Shown here piece after piece: positions 40,762 through 49,548 of a DNA stretch of 64,000 bases. Location: the NCBI GenBank assembly GCA_963668115.1, contig OY764147.1:1240001-1304000 (forward strand), in the 5' to 3' direction. The notes under the pieces were generated by a model, which saw nothing but the letters and a program-made list of their open reading frames with translations, had not been told where the DNA came from and did not search any database. Origin of the DNA: Plut-88900 sp963668115 (GTDB taxonomy: Bacteria > Chloroflexota > Dehalococcoidia > Plut-88900). A program made the position numbers and the translations under genes. The stretch's first letter is position 1, and each line of letters starts with the position of its first letter.

Positions 40762-41868
40762 ATGACCAGTGATCCAGCAGCAACCAGAGACCAGCGCATC
40801 GCGTCCTTGAAGATAATCGACGAATACTACTGGATGCTACTGCGTCATCTGACCATTCACACGCGGGCTCGACTGGGCGATGCGGGAATGAAGGCCCTGG
40901 GAGATGGGTTCCGGCTGGCCGGTCGGTACAGGGGTCAGTCGATGGCGGAGGACCCGGCGACTTTGGCGTCGGGGAACGACGCCTTGTCTTTGCTCAGGGC
41001 GTGGGACGTGGCAGACCTGGCCTTTGCCCACCCGGACTCGGTGGTGGAGGTGGAGGGAGGGCCTTCCGCAGCAACGGTCATGCTGCCGAGCGTGCCGGGA
41101 AGCGACTACTTTGCCAGGCGAGGTGGGGCGGAGATCCTGGCGTTGTACTGGAGCAATACGCTCCAGGGGATAGCCGAAGGATTTGATGAGGAGATGTCCG
41201 TGTCGTACACGGAGATACCGGCGGACGGGTCGGGGCCCCTGGCGATTACGTTTTCGTACTCGGGAGACACGACCGGGGCGTCGGAGGAGATGCCCAGGGA
41301 CAGGCTGGCGGACGTTGCATCATCGATCCTGTTTTCGCGTAGGACCTTCGGGGTGTTCGGGGCATTGGGCATGTACGTGGCCCGTGCGATGGAGGAGAAT
41401 TTTGACGCTACTGCTGAGAAGCTGATGCGTGAGGCGTTGTACGACTTCGGGTACGAGCGGGGGGAGGGGATGAAGGCGGAGGCGGTCTCGAGCGAGATGC
41501 CACTCGATTTCGAGACGTGGACGGATATTATCAGCCGGCGGGACCCGAACTCCACTTGCTTCGTGTTCAAGGGGTCCAGCCACGTGTCTCCGGGGGTAAT
41601 GCACACGACGTGCACTTACTGCCCCTGCGCGGAGGTCTGGGCCGAAGAGGGGCACCAGGGCCTGGCCTTCGGGTACATCTACGACACGGAAGTGCACCGG
41701 GGGCTGGTTGAGGCCTTTGACCCCAACGGCGTAGTGGGGTGGTCAAAGGTGAAGACGCGGGGAGACAAGGTGTGCGACTTCCGGTTCATACTACCGTCGT
41801 TGGTGACGAAGTCGGACCCGGAGTGGGCGCAGCAGCAGGGCAGGATTCGGACGCCGGTGGAGGGGTAG
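40762..41868 (+). CDS. ATC-hydrolase-like (L-2-amino-thiazoline-4-carboxylate hydrolase family) protein, 368 aa
   Basis: The C-terminal 150 residues contain TTCTYCPCAEVWAEEGHQGL, FGYIYDTEVHRGLVEAFDPN and KTRGDKVCDFRFIL. This Cys/Asp pattern (CP..., YD, GD..CDF.F) is that of the ATC hydrolase family (PF14196). The archetype opens the thiazoline ring in bacterial cysteine production, but most relatives are uncharacterised. The N-terminal half (about 200 residues) has no family I recognise. Confidence 0.65.
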   Translation: MTSDPAATRDQRIASLKIIDEYYWMLLRHLTIHTRARLGDAGMKALGDGFRLAGRYRGQSMAEDPATLASGNDALSLLRAWDVADLAFAHPDSVVEVEGGPSAATVMLPSVPGSDYFARRGGAEILALYWSNTLQGIAEGFDEEMSVSYTEIPADGSGPLAITFSYSGDTTGASEEMPRDRLADVASSILFSRRTFGVFGALGMYVARAMEENFDATAEKLMREALYDFGYERGEGMKAEAVSSEMPLDFETWTDIISRRDPNSTCFVFKGSSHVSPGVMHTTCTYCPCAEVWAEEGHQGLAFGYIYDTEVHRGLVEAFDPNGVVGWSKVKTRGDKVCDFRFILPSLVTKSDPEWAQQQGRIRTPVEG

Positions 41869-41959
41869 GCCCAGTTACTCGGATTATTCGAGTAGCCACT
41901 CGTTTTCAAGCCGCGCGCTAGAGGACGATGTAGGCATTGAACTATTGGAGATTGCGCCC

Positions 41960-42421
41960 ATGCGGGCTGACTTTCAAGCAATTGTCGACCAGTTGGAACC
42001 ACTCCTCCAAGCACTCCAAATGAGTCCCGCGCATAACCTCAAGAGTGGACTGAGGGGCATTCCCAAGCGAGGAGTCTACGCGTTCTACGAGAATGGAAGG
42101 GCGATTTATGTAGGCAGATCCAACAGAATGCGGGACCGTATTCGAGAACATGGGGCAGAAAGCTCGCGACACGAATCGGCTACATTTGCGTACAAGCTCA
42201 TGCTGGAGGTAGAAGGGGAACAGGGAGGACACTCTTCAAAATTGTCTAGGCGGGAACTTCAAGAAAAATACAAAGAGACGTATGCAAGACAGAGGGAACG
42301 CATTCGTGAGATGGAAATTAGGGCTGTCGAAATAGATGACCAAGCGGTTCAAACCGTCTTTGAGATCTATGCGATCCTTGCTTTAGGAACCACCAAGTAC
42401 AACTCCTTCCAGACCACTTGA
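41960..42421 (+). CDS. GIY-YIG nuclease domain protein, 153 aa
   Basis: The catalytic motifs are GVYAFYENGRAIYVGRSNRMRDRIREH: GVY (residues 38-40), IYVG (49-52) and the following Arg. A helical C-terminus (SRRELQEKYKETYARQRERI) follows. The start is either ATG 41960 or TTG 41945. GIY-YIG proteins include homing and restriction endonucleases and repair enzymes. The gene is AT-richer than its surroundings and is followed by repeats, so recent acquisition is likely. Confidence 0.8.
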   Translation: MRADFQAIVDQLEPLLQALQMSPAHNLKSGLRGIPKRGVYAFYENGRAIYVGRSNRMRDRIREHGAESSRHESATFAYKLMLEVEGEQGGHSSKLSRRELQEKYKETYARQRERIREMEIRAVEIDDQAVQTVFEIYAILALGTTKYNSFQTT

Positions 42422-42525
42422 TCAACAGCTTAATTCAGTAGCCTACAACCGCATCTGCGAAAGCAATCCGCCGTCTTGGAACACTTCGGAACAACGGGCA
42501 GCGTAATCCATGGCTAAAGCCCCAC

Positions 42526-42560
42526 CCTAGACCCCTCGCGGGGCCTCGGGATGACACGGG
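42526..42560. repeat. Fragment related to the dispersed intergenic repeat
   Basis: CCCCTCGCGGGGCCTCGGGATGACA resembles the CGCGGGGCATCGGAATGAC end of the copies at 35243 and 36791. Confidence 0.4.
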
Positions 42561-42620
42561 ATGGGCGTGGGCTTTTGCGGGCTGAGCCTAGAGACGTTTA
42601 GACTAGCGTGGCCCGACCCT

Positions 42621-42652
42621 CGCTCGACCCTTCGAGTGCCTCAGGGTGAGCG
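42621..42652. repeat. Palindromic repeat CGCTC-ACCCT/AGGGT-GAGCG
   Basis: CGCTCgACCCT pairs with AGGGTGAGCG around TCGAGTGCCTC, with a one-base bulge. It lies in the gap 42422-42692, which otherwise holds no gene I can support. It could terminate transcription or be a REP-like element. Confidence 0.5.
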
Positions 42653-42692
42653 GTCCCCTACACCGGGGAGGAGGAGCGGGTGTGACCGTTGG

Positions 42693-43727
42693 CTAGCTGC
42701 TGAACATGGGCATGATTTCGCGGCTGATGCGGCGCATCATGTCCTTCTTGTCGATGATTGTAAAGAGGACGGTGGAGATGTTGTCGACCCCAAGGGGGAG
42801 GACACCGGATATCTGCTCACCGATGTCGTCGGGGGCGCCGGGCATTAGGAAGAAGTCGATGAGGCGCTGGGAGGCGAGCCTGGCGTGGTCGGCATCGGTT
42901 TTTTCGTGCTGATATGGGTCAAAGGCCTCGTAGGCGATCCTGAACTCGTCGATTAGGCCGGGCTCGGCGGCCTCGATGCGCTGGCGTAAGTCTTCGATCT
43001 CGGGGGCTTTGCGGCGAAAGAGGGAACCGTAGAAGCTGCAGGCCCAGCTCATGGCGTAGGAGGCGACCTCGCGTCGGGCCTGCTCCTTGGAGTCGGCGAC
43101 GAGAATTTCGGTGCGGGCCCATATGTCGATTTCGGAGGGGTCCCGACCTGCCGATTCAGCGCCTCGGGCGATCTGCTCCAGGTTCCACTTCATCATCACG
43201 GGGTGCACGCCGCCCAGCATCACGCCATCGGCCAGCTCACCGGCCAACCTGAGCGATCGCAATCCGATAGAGGCCATGTAGACAGGCACGGGCGTGCGTA
43301 TCCATTCGGAGTGCATCTTCGAGCCGTGGTAGTCGACCTCTTTGCCGGCGGTGTAGTCCTTGATGAACCGGACAGTATCCCGGAACTCCTGCATTGTGCG
43401 GGCCTTCATGCCCATGGTGATCACGGAACTGAACCCTGCGCCTATGCCAACGAAGGCCCTGCCCCCGGAGACCTCGTTAATCGTCGCCGAGGCGGTTGCG
43501 GTGACGGAGGGGTGTCGGGTGAAGGGGTTGGTCACTCCGTGGCCGATCATAATCCGCCTGGTGTTGAGGGCGGCGATGGTCATCATGGAGTAGACGTCCC
43601 GGGAGAGGTTCTGGGAATCGATCATGGTGAGGTGGGAGAAACCACAGTCCTCTGCGAGTTTGGAGTGAGCCGCCACCTCCGACATGGCGAGGTTGCGGCC
43701 CATGCCCACGCTGAAGTCGGCTTTCAT
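42693..43727 (-). CDS. LLM class F420-dependent oxidoreductase (Mer-like), 344 aa
   Basis: SVGMGRNLAMSEVAAHSKLAEDCGFSHLTMIDSQNLSRD (in part: SKLAEDCGFSHLTMIDSQNL), MIGHGVTNPFTRHPSVTATASATI (in part) and GGRAFVGIGAGFSSVITMG follow the methylenetetrahydromethanopterin-reductase-like branch of the luciferase superfamily, where F420 is the usual cofactor. GGAGGAG precedes the ATG. It lies 18 bp downstream of a CocE-type hydrolase on the same strand, so it may act on the hydrolysis product. Confidence 0.85.
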   Translation of the reverse strand: MKADFSVGMGRNLAMSEVAAHSKLAEDCGFSHLTMIDSQNLSRDVYSMMTIAALNTRRIMIGHGVTNPFTRHPSVTATASATINEVSGGRAFVGIGAGFSSVITMGMKARTMQEFRDTVRFIKDYTAGKEVDYHGSKMHSEWIRTPVPVYMASIGLRSLRLAGELADGVMLGGVHPVMMKWNLEQIARGAESAGRDPSEIDIWARTEILVADSKEQARREVASYAMSWACSFYGSLFRRKAPEIEDLRQRIEAAEPGLIDEFRIAYEAFDPYQHEKTDADHARLASQRLIDFFLMPGAPDDIGEQISGVLPLGVDNISTVLFTIIDKKDMMRRISREIMPMFSS

Positions 43728-43745
43728 TGGAGAACTCCTCCCACT

Positions 43746-45515
43746 CTAGGATTCCACGACGGGCAGCACGAGCCTGGATGGGTGGGCGGCGTCGTGAAGT
43801 ATGGTCTGCAGGGCTATGACAGCGTCCTCCCTCGATTCCCAGTTGACCGGCCCCCCCGTCCCGAGGTTTCGGGCGAAGGCGGGGAAGTTGGAGCTGGCGA
43901 TGCGGAGCCTGACGGACTGGCCGGGTTGGAAGGCGATGGAGGTCGGGCCGAGGTCAACGGTGTATTGGTAAGGCCTGTCGGGATCGATTAACGAGGGTGA
44001 CTCCAGCGACTCCCGGCAGGAGGCCCGGAGGATTCCTTCGCAGAAGTTGTAGGATGCGCCGTCGGGATCCACAACGCTGAGGGTGACGGCCCAGTCGGTG
44101 TCCCGGGCCGAGGACGTCGCCCAAAGCACCAAGCTCACATGGCCGGTAACCTCCAACCGTTTGTCCATCGGCTCGGAGGTATAGACGAGGATGTCCTCCC
44201 GGGTCTCGGCGGGAGACTGTTCAATGGAGCCTGCCTCGACGAACCCGGGTATGCCCCGGACGTAGGGCCCCCCGACGGTGGGCACGGGATTCAGGGGGTT
44301 GTGGAGGTAGGAGTCGGGGGGTTCCGACTCACCGGGCGGGTCCAGGCTGAGTGTGCCGTCGCCGTGTCGGGTGTTGGCCCGGCCTTTACTGCGGAGGAAG
44401 AAGGGTGTTTCCACAGAAGGGGGAGGCCAAGACTCGGCTTCCTGCCATTGGTTGTCGCCCATGGTGAAATAGTAGGCGCGGGGGTCGGTATCGATGCCGT
44501 TGTCCTCGCCTTTGAGCCAGTGGTCGTACCAGGCCAGGACCATGCCCTGGTAGTCGATGCCCGGCCCTGACGCCCCACCCCCGAAATAGCGCTGTCCTGA
44601 GTTGGGCGGCAACAAGTGGCTGTGAATCCAGGGGCCGAGGACTATGTGCTGCTGGTCTCGGGTGGCGGACGTAGGGGCGTTCTGCTTCAACCAACTATAC
44701 GACCGCACCGTGCCACGGATGAAGCTGTCGTAGTAGCCGCCAACGCTCAGAACCGGCACTTTGACGTTGGAGAGCCTGTCCCACGCCCCGATTTTCTTCC
44801 AGTAGTCGTCGTAGGTAGGATGGTCAATCCAGTCGTAGTAGTAGTCGGCGACTTTTCTGAGCGCGGGCATGTCATGTACGGGGAGGTGGCTGGCGAGGGC
44901 GAGGGGCTCTCGGGCCCACTTGCGGGTCTCGGCGACAGCGTCCTTGAGGTGGTCCGGGGTGTCGGCGATGTTGTCCAGCACGAAACCCGCAGACCAGTGG
45001 CCCGTCCACCACAACCCAAAGGCCCCGCCCAGGTAGGTCCAGCTATCGAACAGGTCTGCGGAAGTCAGCCCCGGAACTATGCCCTTCAGGGAGGGTGGAG
45101 CTTCAACGGCGGCCAGCCATTGTGAAGCGCCATGGTAGGACATCCCAAACATCCCCACGTTGCCGTCGCTCCACGGCTGGGCAGCACACCATTCGACAGT
45201 ATCGTAACCGTCCTGGCCGTCATAGCGGAGTGGGTACCATTCACCGTCGGAGGCGTGTCTACCGCGCACGTCCTGGACGACCATCACGTAGCCTCGTGCG
45301 GCGGCTCTTACCAGATCAAGGTGGAGGGTCCGGTACCGAGGGTTGTGCTTGCCGTAGGGGATACGGCTCAGTAGGACAGGCCACTTACCGGGCCCGCTGG
45401 GCCGATATACTTCCGCCCTGAGTATCGTGCCATCTCTCATGGGGACGGGGACGTTGGTGTCGACGGTGAGAGATGTGGGACGCGTATGCTCTACTTTGCT
45501 TCTTCTGGGCAGCAA
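43746..45515 (-). CDS. CocE/NonD family serine hydrolase (X-Pro dipeptidyl peptidase S15 fold), 589 aa
   Basis: An alpha/beta-hydrolase with VPVPMRDGTILRAEVYRP, VVQDVRGRHASDGEWYPLRYDGQDGYD (in part: VVQDVRGRHASDG) and the nucleophile elbow GMFGMSYHGASQW (Ser in GMSYHG). The C-terminal jelly-roll domain ends SNFPAFARNLGTGG. This architecture is that of cocaine esterase and alpha-amino-acid ester hydrolases. The start is a TTG with GAGG upstream. It probably cleaves an ester or amide substrate of the adjacent oxidoreductases. Confidence 0.88.
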   Translation of the reverse strand: MLPRRSKVEHTRPTSLTVDTNVPVPMRDGTILRAEVYRPSGPGKWPVLLSRIPYGKHNPRYRTLHLDLVRAAARGYVMVVQDVRGRHASDGEWYPLRYDGQDGYDTVEWCAAQPWSDGNVGMFGMSYHGASQWLAAVEAPPSLKGIVPGLTSADLFDSWTYLGGAFGLWWTGHWSAGFVLDNIADTPDHLKDAVAETRKWAREPLALASHLPVHDMPALRKVADYYYDWIDHPTYDDYWKKIGAWDRLSNVKVPVLSVGGYYDSFIRGTVRSYSWLKQNAPTSATRDQQHIVLGPWIHSHLLPPNSGQRYFGGGASGPGIDYQGMVLAWYDHWLKGEDNGIDTDPRAYYFTMGDNQWQEAESWPPPSVETPFFLRSKGRANTRHGDGTLSLDPPGESEPPDSYLHNPLNPVPTVGGPYVRGIPGFVEAGSIEQSPAETREDILVYTSEPMDKRLEVTGHVSLVLWATSSARDTDWAVTLSVVDPDGASYNFCEGILRASCRESLESPSLIDPDRPYQYTVDLGPTSIAFQPGQSVRLRIASSNFPAFARNLGTGGPVNWESREDAVIALQTILHDAAHPSRLVLPVVES

Positions 45516-45556
45516 GGCAAACCTCTTCCAGTTTCAGGGGTGTATGGGGGCTGTCG

Positions 45557-46729
45557 TTATCCCGCAGCGACAGGGGCGGTCCTGGCCTCTTTTCTGAATT
45601 GCGGCATGACTTTCGTGCCGAAAAGCTCCAGGGAGCGCATCACCTTGTTGTGGGGGATTCCACCTCCGCCGGGGAAGTTGGTCAGGATGTGGTTGATGCC
45701 GCAGACTTCCTGGAGCTCGTGCACCCTTTCGGCGACGTGGTCAGGCGGGCCGGCGAGGAACTGGCGCTCGTTGAGGAAGTCCCAGTCGAGATTCATGTCG
45801 GGCGTGGGTTTTTCGCCAGGATTCATGTAAAAGCGGAGAGACTGGGTAACGTCGGTGTGGAAGCTGCTGACGAAGCCGTGGGCCCGGAGGAAGGCATCCT
45901 CAGCGTCATTCTTGGCTTCTTCCATGGAGTCAGCGACGTAGGTGTTGCGCTGCACGGCCCACCCCTCCCCCAGCCCAAACTCCCGACCCTCCCTCTTCGA
46001 ACGGGTAGCGGCATAGATCTCGCACCATTCCCTAATTTGAAGCACCGACGGCCTCCAGGTAACGGCGTTGAACCCGAGTTCAGCCGTCTGCTTCAGGGAG
46101 TTGGGTGACGACACCGTGCCCCACAGGGGTGGATGGGGCTTCTGGTAGGGCTTGGGGAACACGGCGAGCTTGGTAATTATGCCGTTCTCGGTGGCCCGGG
46201 GGTCGGGTGGGGCGTAGGGGGTGTTCCACGGGACGCCCGGCGGAGGGAAAGTCCAGTTCTCACCCTCGTGGGAGAAAACGTCCTGGGTCCAGGCCTTTAC
46301 CAGAATCTCGATGTTTTCTCGCATCAGTTGGCGGGACTTTGGTTCGTCCCGGGGATCGGCGTTGGGGTGGTAGGGGACGGTGTCCCTGGGCCATGGGCCC
46401 CGGCCGAAGCCGATCTCTATGCGGCCTTCGGTCAGGTGATCCAGGGTAGCGATGTCTTCGGCAAGCCTGAGGGGGTGCCATAGGGTCGGGACCAGGCATG
46501 CAAAGCCGATGCGCATGTTCTTTGTGCGGCTCGCCATGTCGGCGGCGACCATGAGCGGGTTGGGCGAGTTACCAAAACCCTCGAGACCCAGGTGATGCTC
46601 CCCGAGCCACAGGTAGTCGAAGCCCAGCTCCTCCATTGCCAGGACATACTCCCGCATCTCCCGGACCAGTTGGTAGTAGGGGGTGGAAAGGCCCGGGTCC
46701 CTGAACATGAAGACGCTGCCGAACAGCAT
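45557..46729 (-). CDS. LLM class flavin-dependent oxidoreductase, 390 aa
   Basis: EELGFDYLWLGEHHLGLEGFGNSPNPLMVAADMASRTKN (in part: FDYLWLGEHHLGLEGFGNSP), LVPTLWHPLRLAEDIATLDH and GRIEIGFGRGPWPRDTVPYH match the bacterial-luciferase group and resemble the 3413 gene. The C-terminus LAGPPDHVAERVHELQEVCG is typical. GGAGG lies before the ATG. It is on the same strand as the CocE hydrolase, 41 bp upstream of that gene. Confidence 0.86.
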   Translation of the reverse strand: MLFGSVFMFRDPGLSTPYYQLVREMREYVLAMEELGFDYLWLGEHHLGLEGFGNSPNPLMVAADMASRTKNMRIGFACLVPTLWHPLRLAEDIATLDHLTEGRIEIGFGRGPWPRDTVPYHPNADPRDEPKSRQLMRENIEILVKAWTQDVFSHEGENWTFPPPGVPWNTPYAPPDPRATENGIITKLAVFPKPYQKPHPPLWGTVSSPNSLKQTAELGFNAVTWRPSVLQIREWCEIYAATRSKREGREFGLGEGWAVQRNTYVADSMEEAKNDAEDAFLRAHGFVSSFHTDVTQSLRFYMNPGEKPTPDMNLDWDFLNERQFLAGPPDHVAERVHELQEVCGINHILTNFPGGGGIPHNKVMRSLELFGTKVMPQFRKEARTAPVAAG

Positions 46730-46813
46730 CTGGCTTACCTCCGTTGTCTCACGCGTTTGTAAGGACAGATCAATGGGCTGGGGGGATTATACGGGATATG
46801 AGAAGCTACGGGG

Positions 46814-47158
46814 TCAATGGCCGTGCCTCGATTCCTCTTCCAGCCACTGCGCCCGACCTTGTAAAACCTCTTCCGTTACGAGCCCCTTATCCAGGGCGAT
46901 GCGTTCAAGGGCGGAGGCCCACTGTTCGTAATAGGTGCGGCCGTCATTAAGGCGCTCGGACTCCCGGATGGCGGATACCAGGGCTTCCCGGAAGTCGGGC
47001 CAAGGGAGGACTCCGGCCTCGCTGAGCCCGACGGCAAGGCCGAAGGCCCGGCTTTCCCAAGGTTGTTCGAAGACGAGCTCGCCATTCTTGCGGGGAAGGG
47101 CCTCGGGGCCCCGCATGGAGGAGATTTGGTTGTCTATTAGTTGGGGCACGTAGGCCAT
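46814..47158 (-). CDS. Nitrile hydratase accessory (activator-like) protein, 114 aa
   Basis: PRKNGELVFEQPWESRAFGLAVGLSEAGVLPWPDFREALVSAI (in part: FEQPWESRAFGLAVGL) and YYEQWASALERIALDKGLVT match the small proteins related to the N-terminal part of the nitrile hydratase beta subunit, the p14K/NhlE type that loads the metal into the alpha subunit. Its ATG overlaps the stop of the retropepsin-like gene (TAATG). In other genomes it follows the hydratase genes directly; here three small genes separate it from the alpha-subunit gene. Confidence 0.85.
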   Translation of the reverse strand: MAYVPQLIDNQISSMRGPEALPRKNGELVFEQPWESRAFGLAVGLSEAGVLPWPDFREALVSAIRESERLNDGRTYYEQWASALERIALDKGLVTEEVLQGRAQWLEEESRHGH

Positions 47159-47598
47159 TATCCTGAAATTGCTAACATCACGGAGCCTGTGGGTCCGTCA
47201 TACACCATCTGCAACCTCGTAAGCATGTCCCTTCCCAACAGGACGCGTGGAAGCCTGGAGACTTCCAAAGGCAAGCCGATGAACCGGCCTCGTATTCTCA
47301 CATTCAACTGGGGAACGCTTATTTCCGCCATATAGAGATTGGATTCCTGAATGCCGTGAACGCCGGCTACGTGTTCTCTCCCCACAACAGGGAGCTCCAA
47401 GCCTTGGATGAGCATCATGTCCAGGCAACTGCGAGTTGCTCCCGTATCCACCAACCCGGTGCACGAAATCGTATTGGCTTCTCTTGCTCCAGTTGAGGCA
47501 AGTCGCCTGGATGCGGGAACACTGACATCAACCGAGAGCAGGAGACCTCTCCGCACGAGAAGCCCGGGATTCCCGGGCGCGCCGCATTCGATGGGCAT
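47158..47598 (-). CDS. Retropepsin-like (clan AA) aspartic protease, 146 aa
   Basis: The catalytic motif CTGLVDTGATRSCLD (D-T-G-A) and the later strand RVLLGRDMLTRLQMVYDG (the hydrophobic-G segment LLGRD) are those of single-domain, dimerising retropepsin-like proteases. The start is the ATG at 47598, 1 bp after the stop of the preceding small gene; TTG at 47622 is also in frame. It is AT-richer than the hydratase genes on both sides. The target is unknown, but the tight packing with two paralogous small proteins suggests a functional trio. Confidence 0.75.
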   Translation of the reverse strand: MPIECGAPGNPGLLVRRGLLLSVDVSVPASRRLASTGAREANTISCTGLVDTGATRSCLDMMLIQGLELPVVGREHVAGVHGIQESNLYMAEISVPQLNVRIRGRFIGLPLEVSRLPRVLLGRDMLTRLQMVYDGPTGSVMLAISG

Positions 47599-47599
47599 T

Positions 47600-47857
47600 C
47601 TACAAGTCCCTGAAGAGGACAACGGGGGGGAGGGTGATGGGGTCTTCTCCCACCTGCTTTATCAGGTACGGGCCACGTCCAAACCTCTCCACGGCAACTT
47701 CCGAAGCATCATGGAAGGACTCGTAAGCGCCGATGAGATTCATGTCATGGAAGACTACCCATTCGCCCCAGTGGTTAGCTTCAAGGTCTTCCTGCATGGC
47801 CTCGTAAGCCATTTTCTCCTTCTCTATTCTGAGTATCTCGGCCTTATGATCAATCAT
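47600..47857 (-). CDS. Small protein paralogous to the next gene, 85 aa
   Basis: MIDHKAEILRIEKEKMAYEA then EANHWGEWVVFHDMNLIGAY and VAVERFGRGPYLIKQVGED. It shares with the 47944 gene the pattern EL(E)A(D/N)HxGEWVxxHDxxLIG(A/T)YE(S/T)F and RFGRGPYLI. The fold looks like a DUF5678-type small alpha/beta domain, but I am not certain. AGGA precedes the ATG. It directly precedes the retropepsin-like gene. Confidence 0.7.
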   Translation of the reverse strand: MIDHKAEILRIEKEKMAYEAMQEDLEANHWGEWVVFHDMNLIGAYESFHDASEVAVERFGRGPYLIKQVGEDPITLPPVVLFRDL

Positions 47858-47943
47858 TGTCCATTCCTACCTGCATCCAAGCGTAAGGTCCATTGAGAAC
47901 CAGCCGGTCGAGTTTTGGGAAAAACCTCATTAAATCTGCGCAA

Positions 47944-48183
47944 TCATGGGATTCCGTATATGACGTGCGGACACAGGCGCAGGGTTGAATCGACTCCAAT
48001 CTCCCTTATTAAATATGGTCCGCGTCCGAATCTCCTGGTCGCTACGGAGGCGGCTTCTTGGAACGTTTCGTAAGTTCCGATTAGCTGTTGGTCATGCACC
48101 AGCACCCATTCTCCCTTATGGTCAGCTTCGAGTTCTTCCCGCATGAGGTCATAGGCGATGATTTCTTTTTCGATGATTGCCAT
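47944..48183 (-). CDS. Small protein paralogous to 47600 gene, 79 aa
   Basis: MAIIEKEIIAYDLMREELEA, then DHKGEWVLVHDQQLIGTYET and RRFGRGPYLIREIG. It is the upstream member of a tandem duplicate pair. I use the ATG at 48183, because GGGAG is at a workable distance; the GTG at 48192 is too close to it. The function is unknown; position in the nitrile hydratase operon may be incidental. Confidence 0.68.
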   Translation of the reverse strand: MAIIEKEIIAYDLMREELEADHKGEWVLVHDQQLIGTYETFQEAASVATRRFGRGPYLIREIGVDSTLRLCPHVIYGIP

Positions 48184-48240
48184 TGCAGTCACTCCCGTTC
48201 CTTCACTACAAGCCCATCTACAGAGACGTTGCCTCTTAAC

Positions 48241-48861
48241 TTATACCACGACTTCCGGGAGTCGGGCCCGGGCCACTCCAACCATGGCGTCCCGGGTCAC
48301 GAGGCCCGACAACTCCTCCTCGCTCATACTCTCCGTGCCTTCGGGTCTTTCGGGGAGGACCATGTAGCGGATCTCGGCGTTGCTGTCCCAGACCCGGACT
48401 TCGATGGACTCGTCGACTTCCAGGCCGAACTCCTGGAGCACGGCCCGGGGCTCGATGACCATGCGGGAGCGGTAGGCGAAGGACTTGTACCAGTTGGGAG
48501 GCAAACCGAGGACGGGCCACGGGTAGCAGGAGCAGAGAGTGCAGACAACGACGTTGTGGACGCCCGGCGTGTTTTCCAGGACTACGATCTCCGAGCCTTC
48601 GGCGCCCTGGAAGCCGAGTTCTGCAATAGCTTCCGTGCCATCTTCTAGCAGTCGGGCCTTGTAGTCGGGATCGACCCAAGCCCGGGCCACGACCCTGGCG
48701 CCATTCATTGGGCCGATGTCCTCCTCGTAGGTCTTGACCAGTGCGTCTATGGCGTCGGTGGTGATGTAGCCTTTCTCGACCAGGAGAGACTCCAGGGCCC
48801 TGGTGCGAAGGGAGGCGTAGGACTCGGCCTCGTGTTCGTGGTCGTCGTGGTGATGGCTCAT
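48241..48861 (-). CDS. nthA: Cobalt-type nitrile hydratase alpha subunit, 206 aa
   Basis: The metal-binding motif is CTLCSC (Cys107, Cys110, Cys112) followed by YPWPVLGLPPNWYKSFAYRS. Thr in the second position marks the cobalt class; iron enzymes have CSLCSC. The N-terminus MSHHHDDHEHEAE is His/Asp-rich and could help metal loading. With the beta subunit it hydrates nitriles to amides. It starts 3 bp after the beta-subunit stop. No amidase gene is next to it in the window. Confidence 0.95.
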   Translation of the reverse strand: MSHHHDDHEHEAESYASLRTRALESLLVEKGYITTDAIDALVKTYEEDIGPMNGARVVARAWVDPDYKARLLEDGTEAIAELGFQGAEGSEIVVLENTPGVHNVVVCTLCSCYPWPVLGLPPNWYKSFAYRSRMVIEPRAVLQEFGLEVDESIEVRVWDSNAEIRYMVLPERPEGTESMSEEELSGLVTRDAMVGVARARLPEVVV

Positions 48862-48864
48862 TTG

Positions 48865-49545
48865 CTATTCCTCCGAGTCAAGGTAGCTGTCCCACATATC
48901 GATATAGACGCATTCGGATTCGGGGGCTTCATTGCCCCAGAGCTCACGGGCCTCGAAGCGGACGCTGTAGATGTGCTGGGGTTCGTGGCCCCGGCCCTGG
49001 GAACGGGCGTCGTCGAAGCTGTGGACCCCGTGCAGCCTGTCCACCACTCCTATCCTTCCGCGGATGTATCTCGGGAGGCGGGTGTGGCCTGTGGGGTTTA
49101 TGGTGCGCCCCCGCACCCTGTCGCCGGGCTGGAACCGCTGGGGCAGGTCGGTCTCTCTCTGGGGAGACCGGTGCCTGTAGATGGAGGCGGCCACCTTCGT
49201 GGCTTCCTCGGGGTTTTCGAGGCGGTCTGGTTGGGAGCCGGGGTTGTCTGCGAATTGGGCCATGCGCCGGTCCAGGTCTTCTTTTGTGGTAATGCCCCGC
49301 TCAATGAGGGCGTCTTCGAGGGCGCCCATCCAGCGTTCGTAGTAGGAGGAGGCGAGGTATCGGGCCGGGTCGAGGCCCTCAATGTAGGCCCGAAGGCCGA
49401 CGGGTTCGGTCAGCCGTTTCTTGCCCGCGGCGATGGCCATGGCGTAGACCCGACCCTCCCAAGGTGCATGGAAGACTGGTTCGTCCTTCTCTCGGGGCAC
49501 GGGGCCAAAGCCGTGCATGCCGCCCATGTCATGGATGCCGTTCAT
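48865..49545 (-). CDS. nthB: Nitrile hydratase beta subunit, 226 aa
   Basis: MNGIHDMGGMHGFGPVPREK is the diagnostic N-terminus; YYERWMGALEDALIERGITT, the FQPGDRVRGRTINPTGHTRL barrel segment and RGRIGVVDRLHGVHSFDD complete the family pattern. It caps the alpha subunit and completes the active site. The order beta-alpha is the common one for cobalt enzymes. A thiolase gene ends 3 bp upstream. Confidence 0.95.
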   Translation of the reverse strand: MNGIHDMGGMHGFGPVPREKDEPVFHAPWEGRVYAMAIAAGKKRLTEPVGLRAYIEGLDPARYLASSYYERWMGALEDALIERGITTKEDLDRRMAQFADNPGSQPDRLENPEEATKVAASIYRHRSPQRETDLPQRFQPGDRVRGRTINPTGHTRLPRYIRGRIGVVDRLHGVHSFDDARSQGRGHEPQHIYSVRFEARELWGNEAPESECVYIDMWDSYLDSEE

Positions 49546-49548
49546 AGT

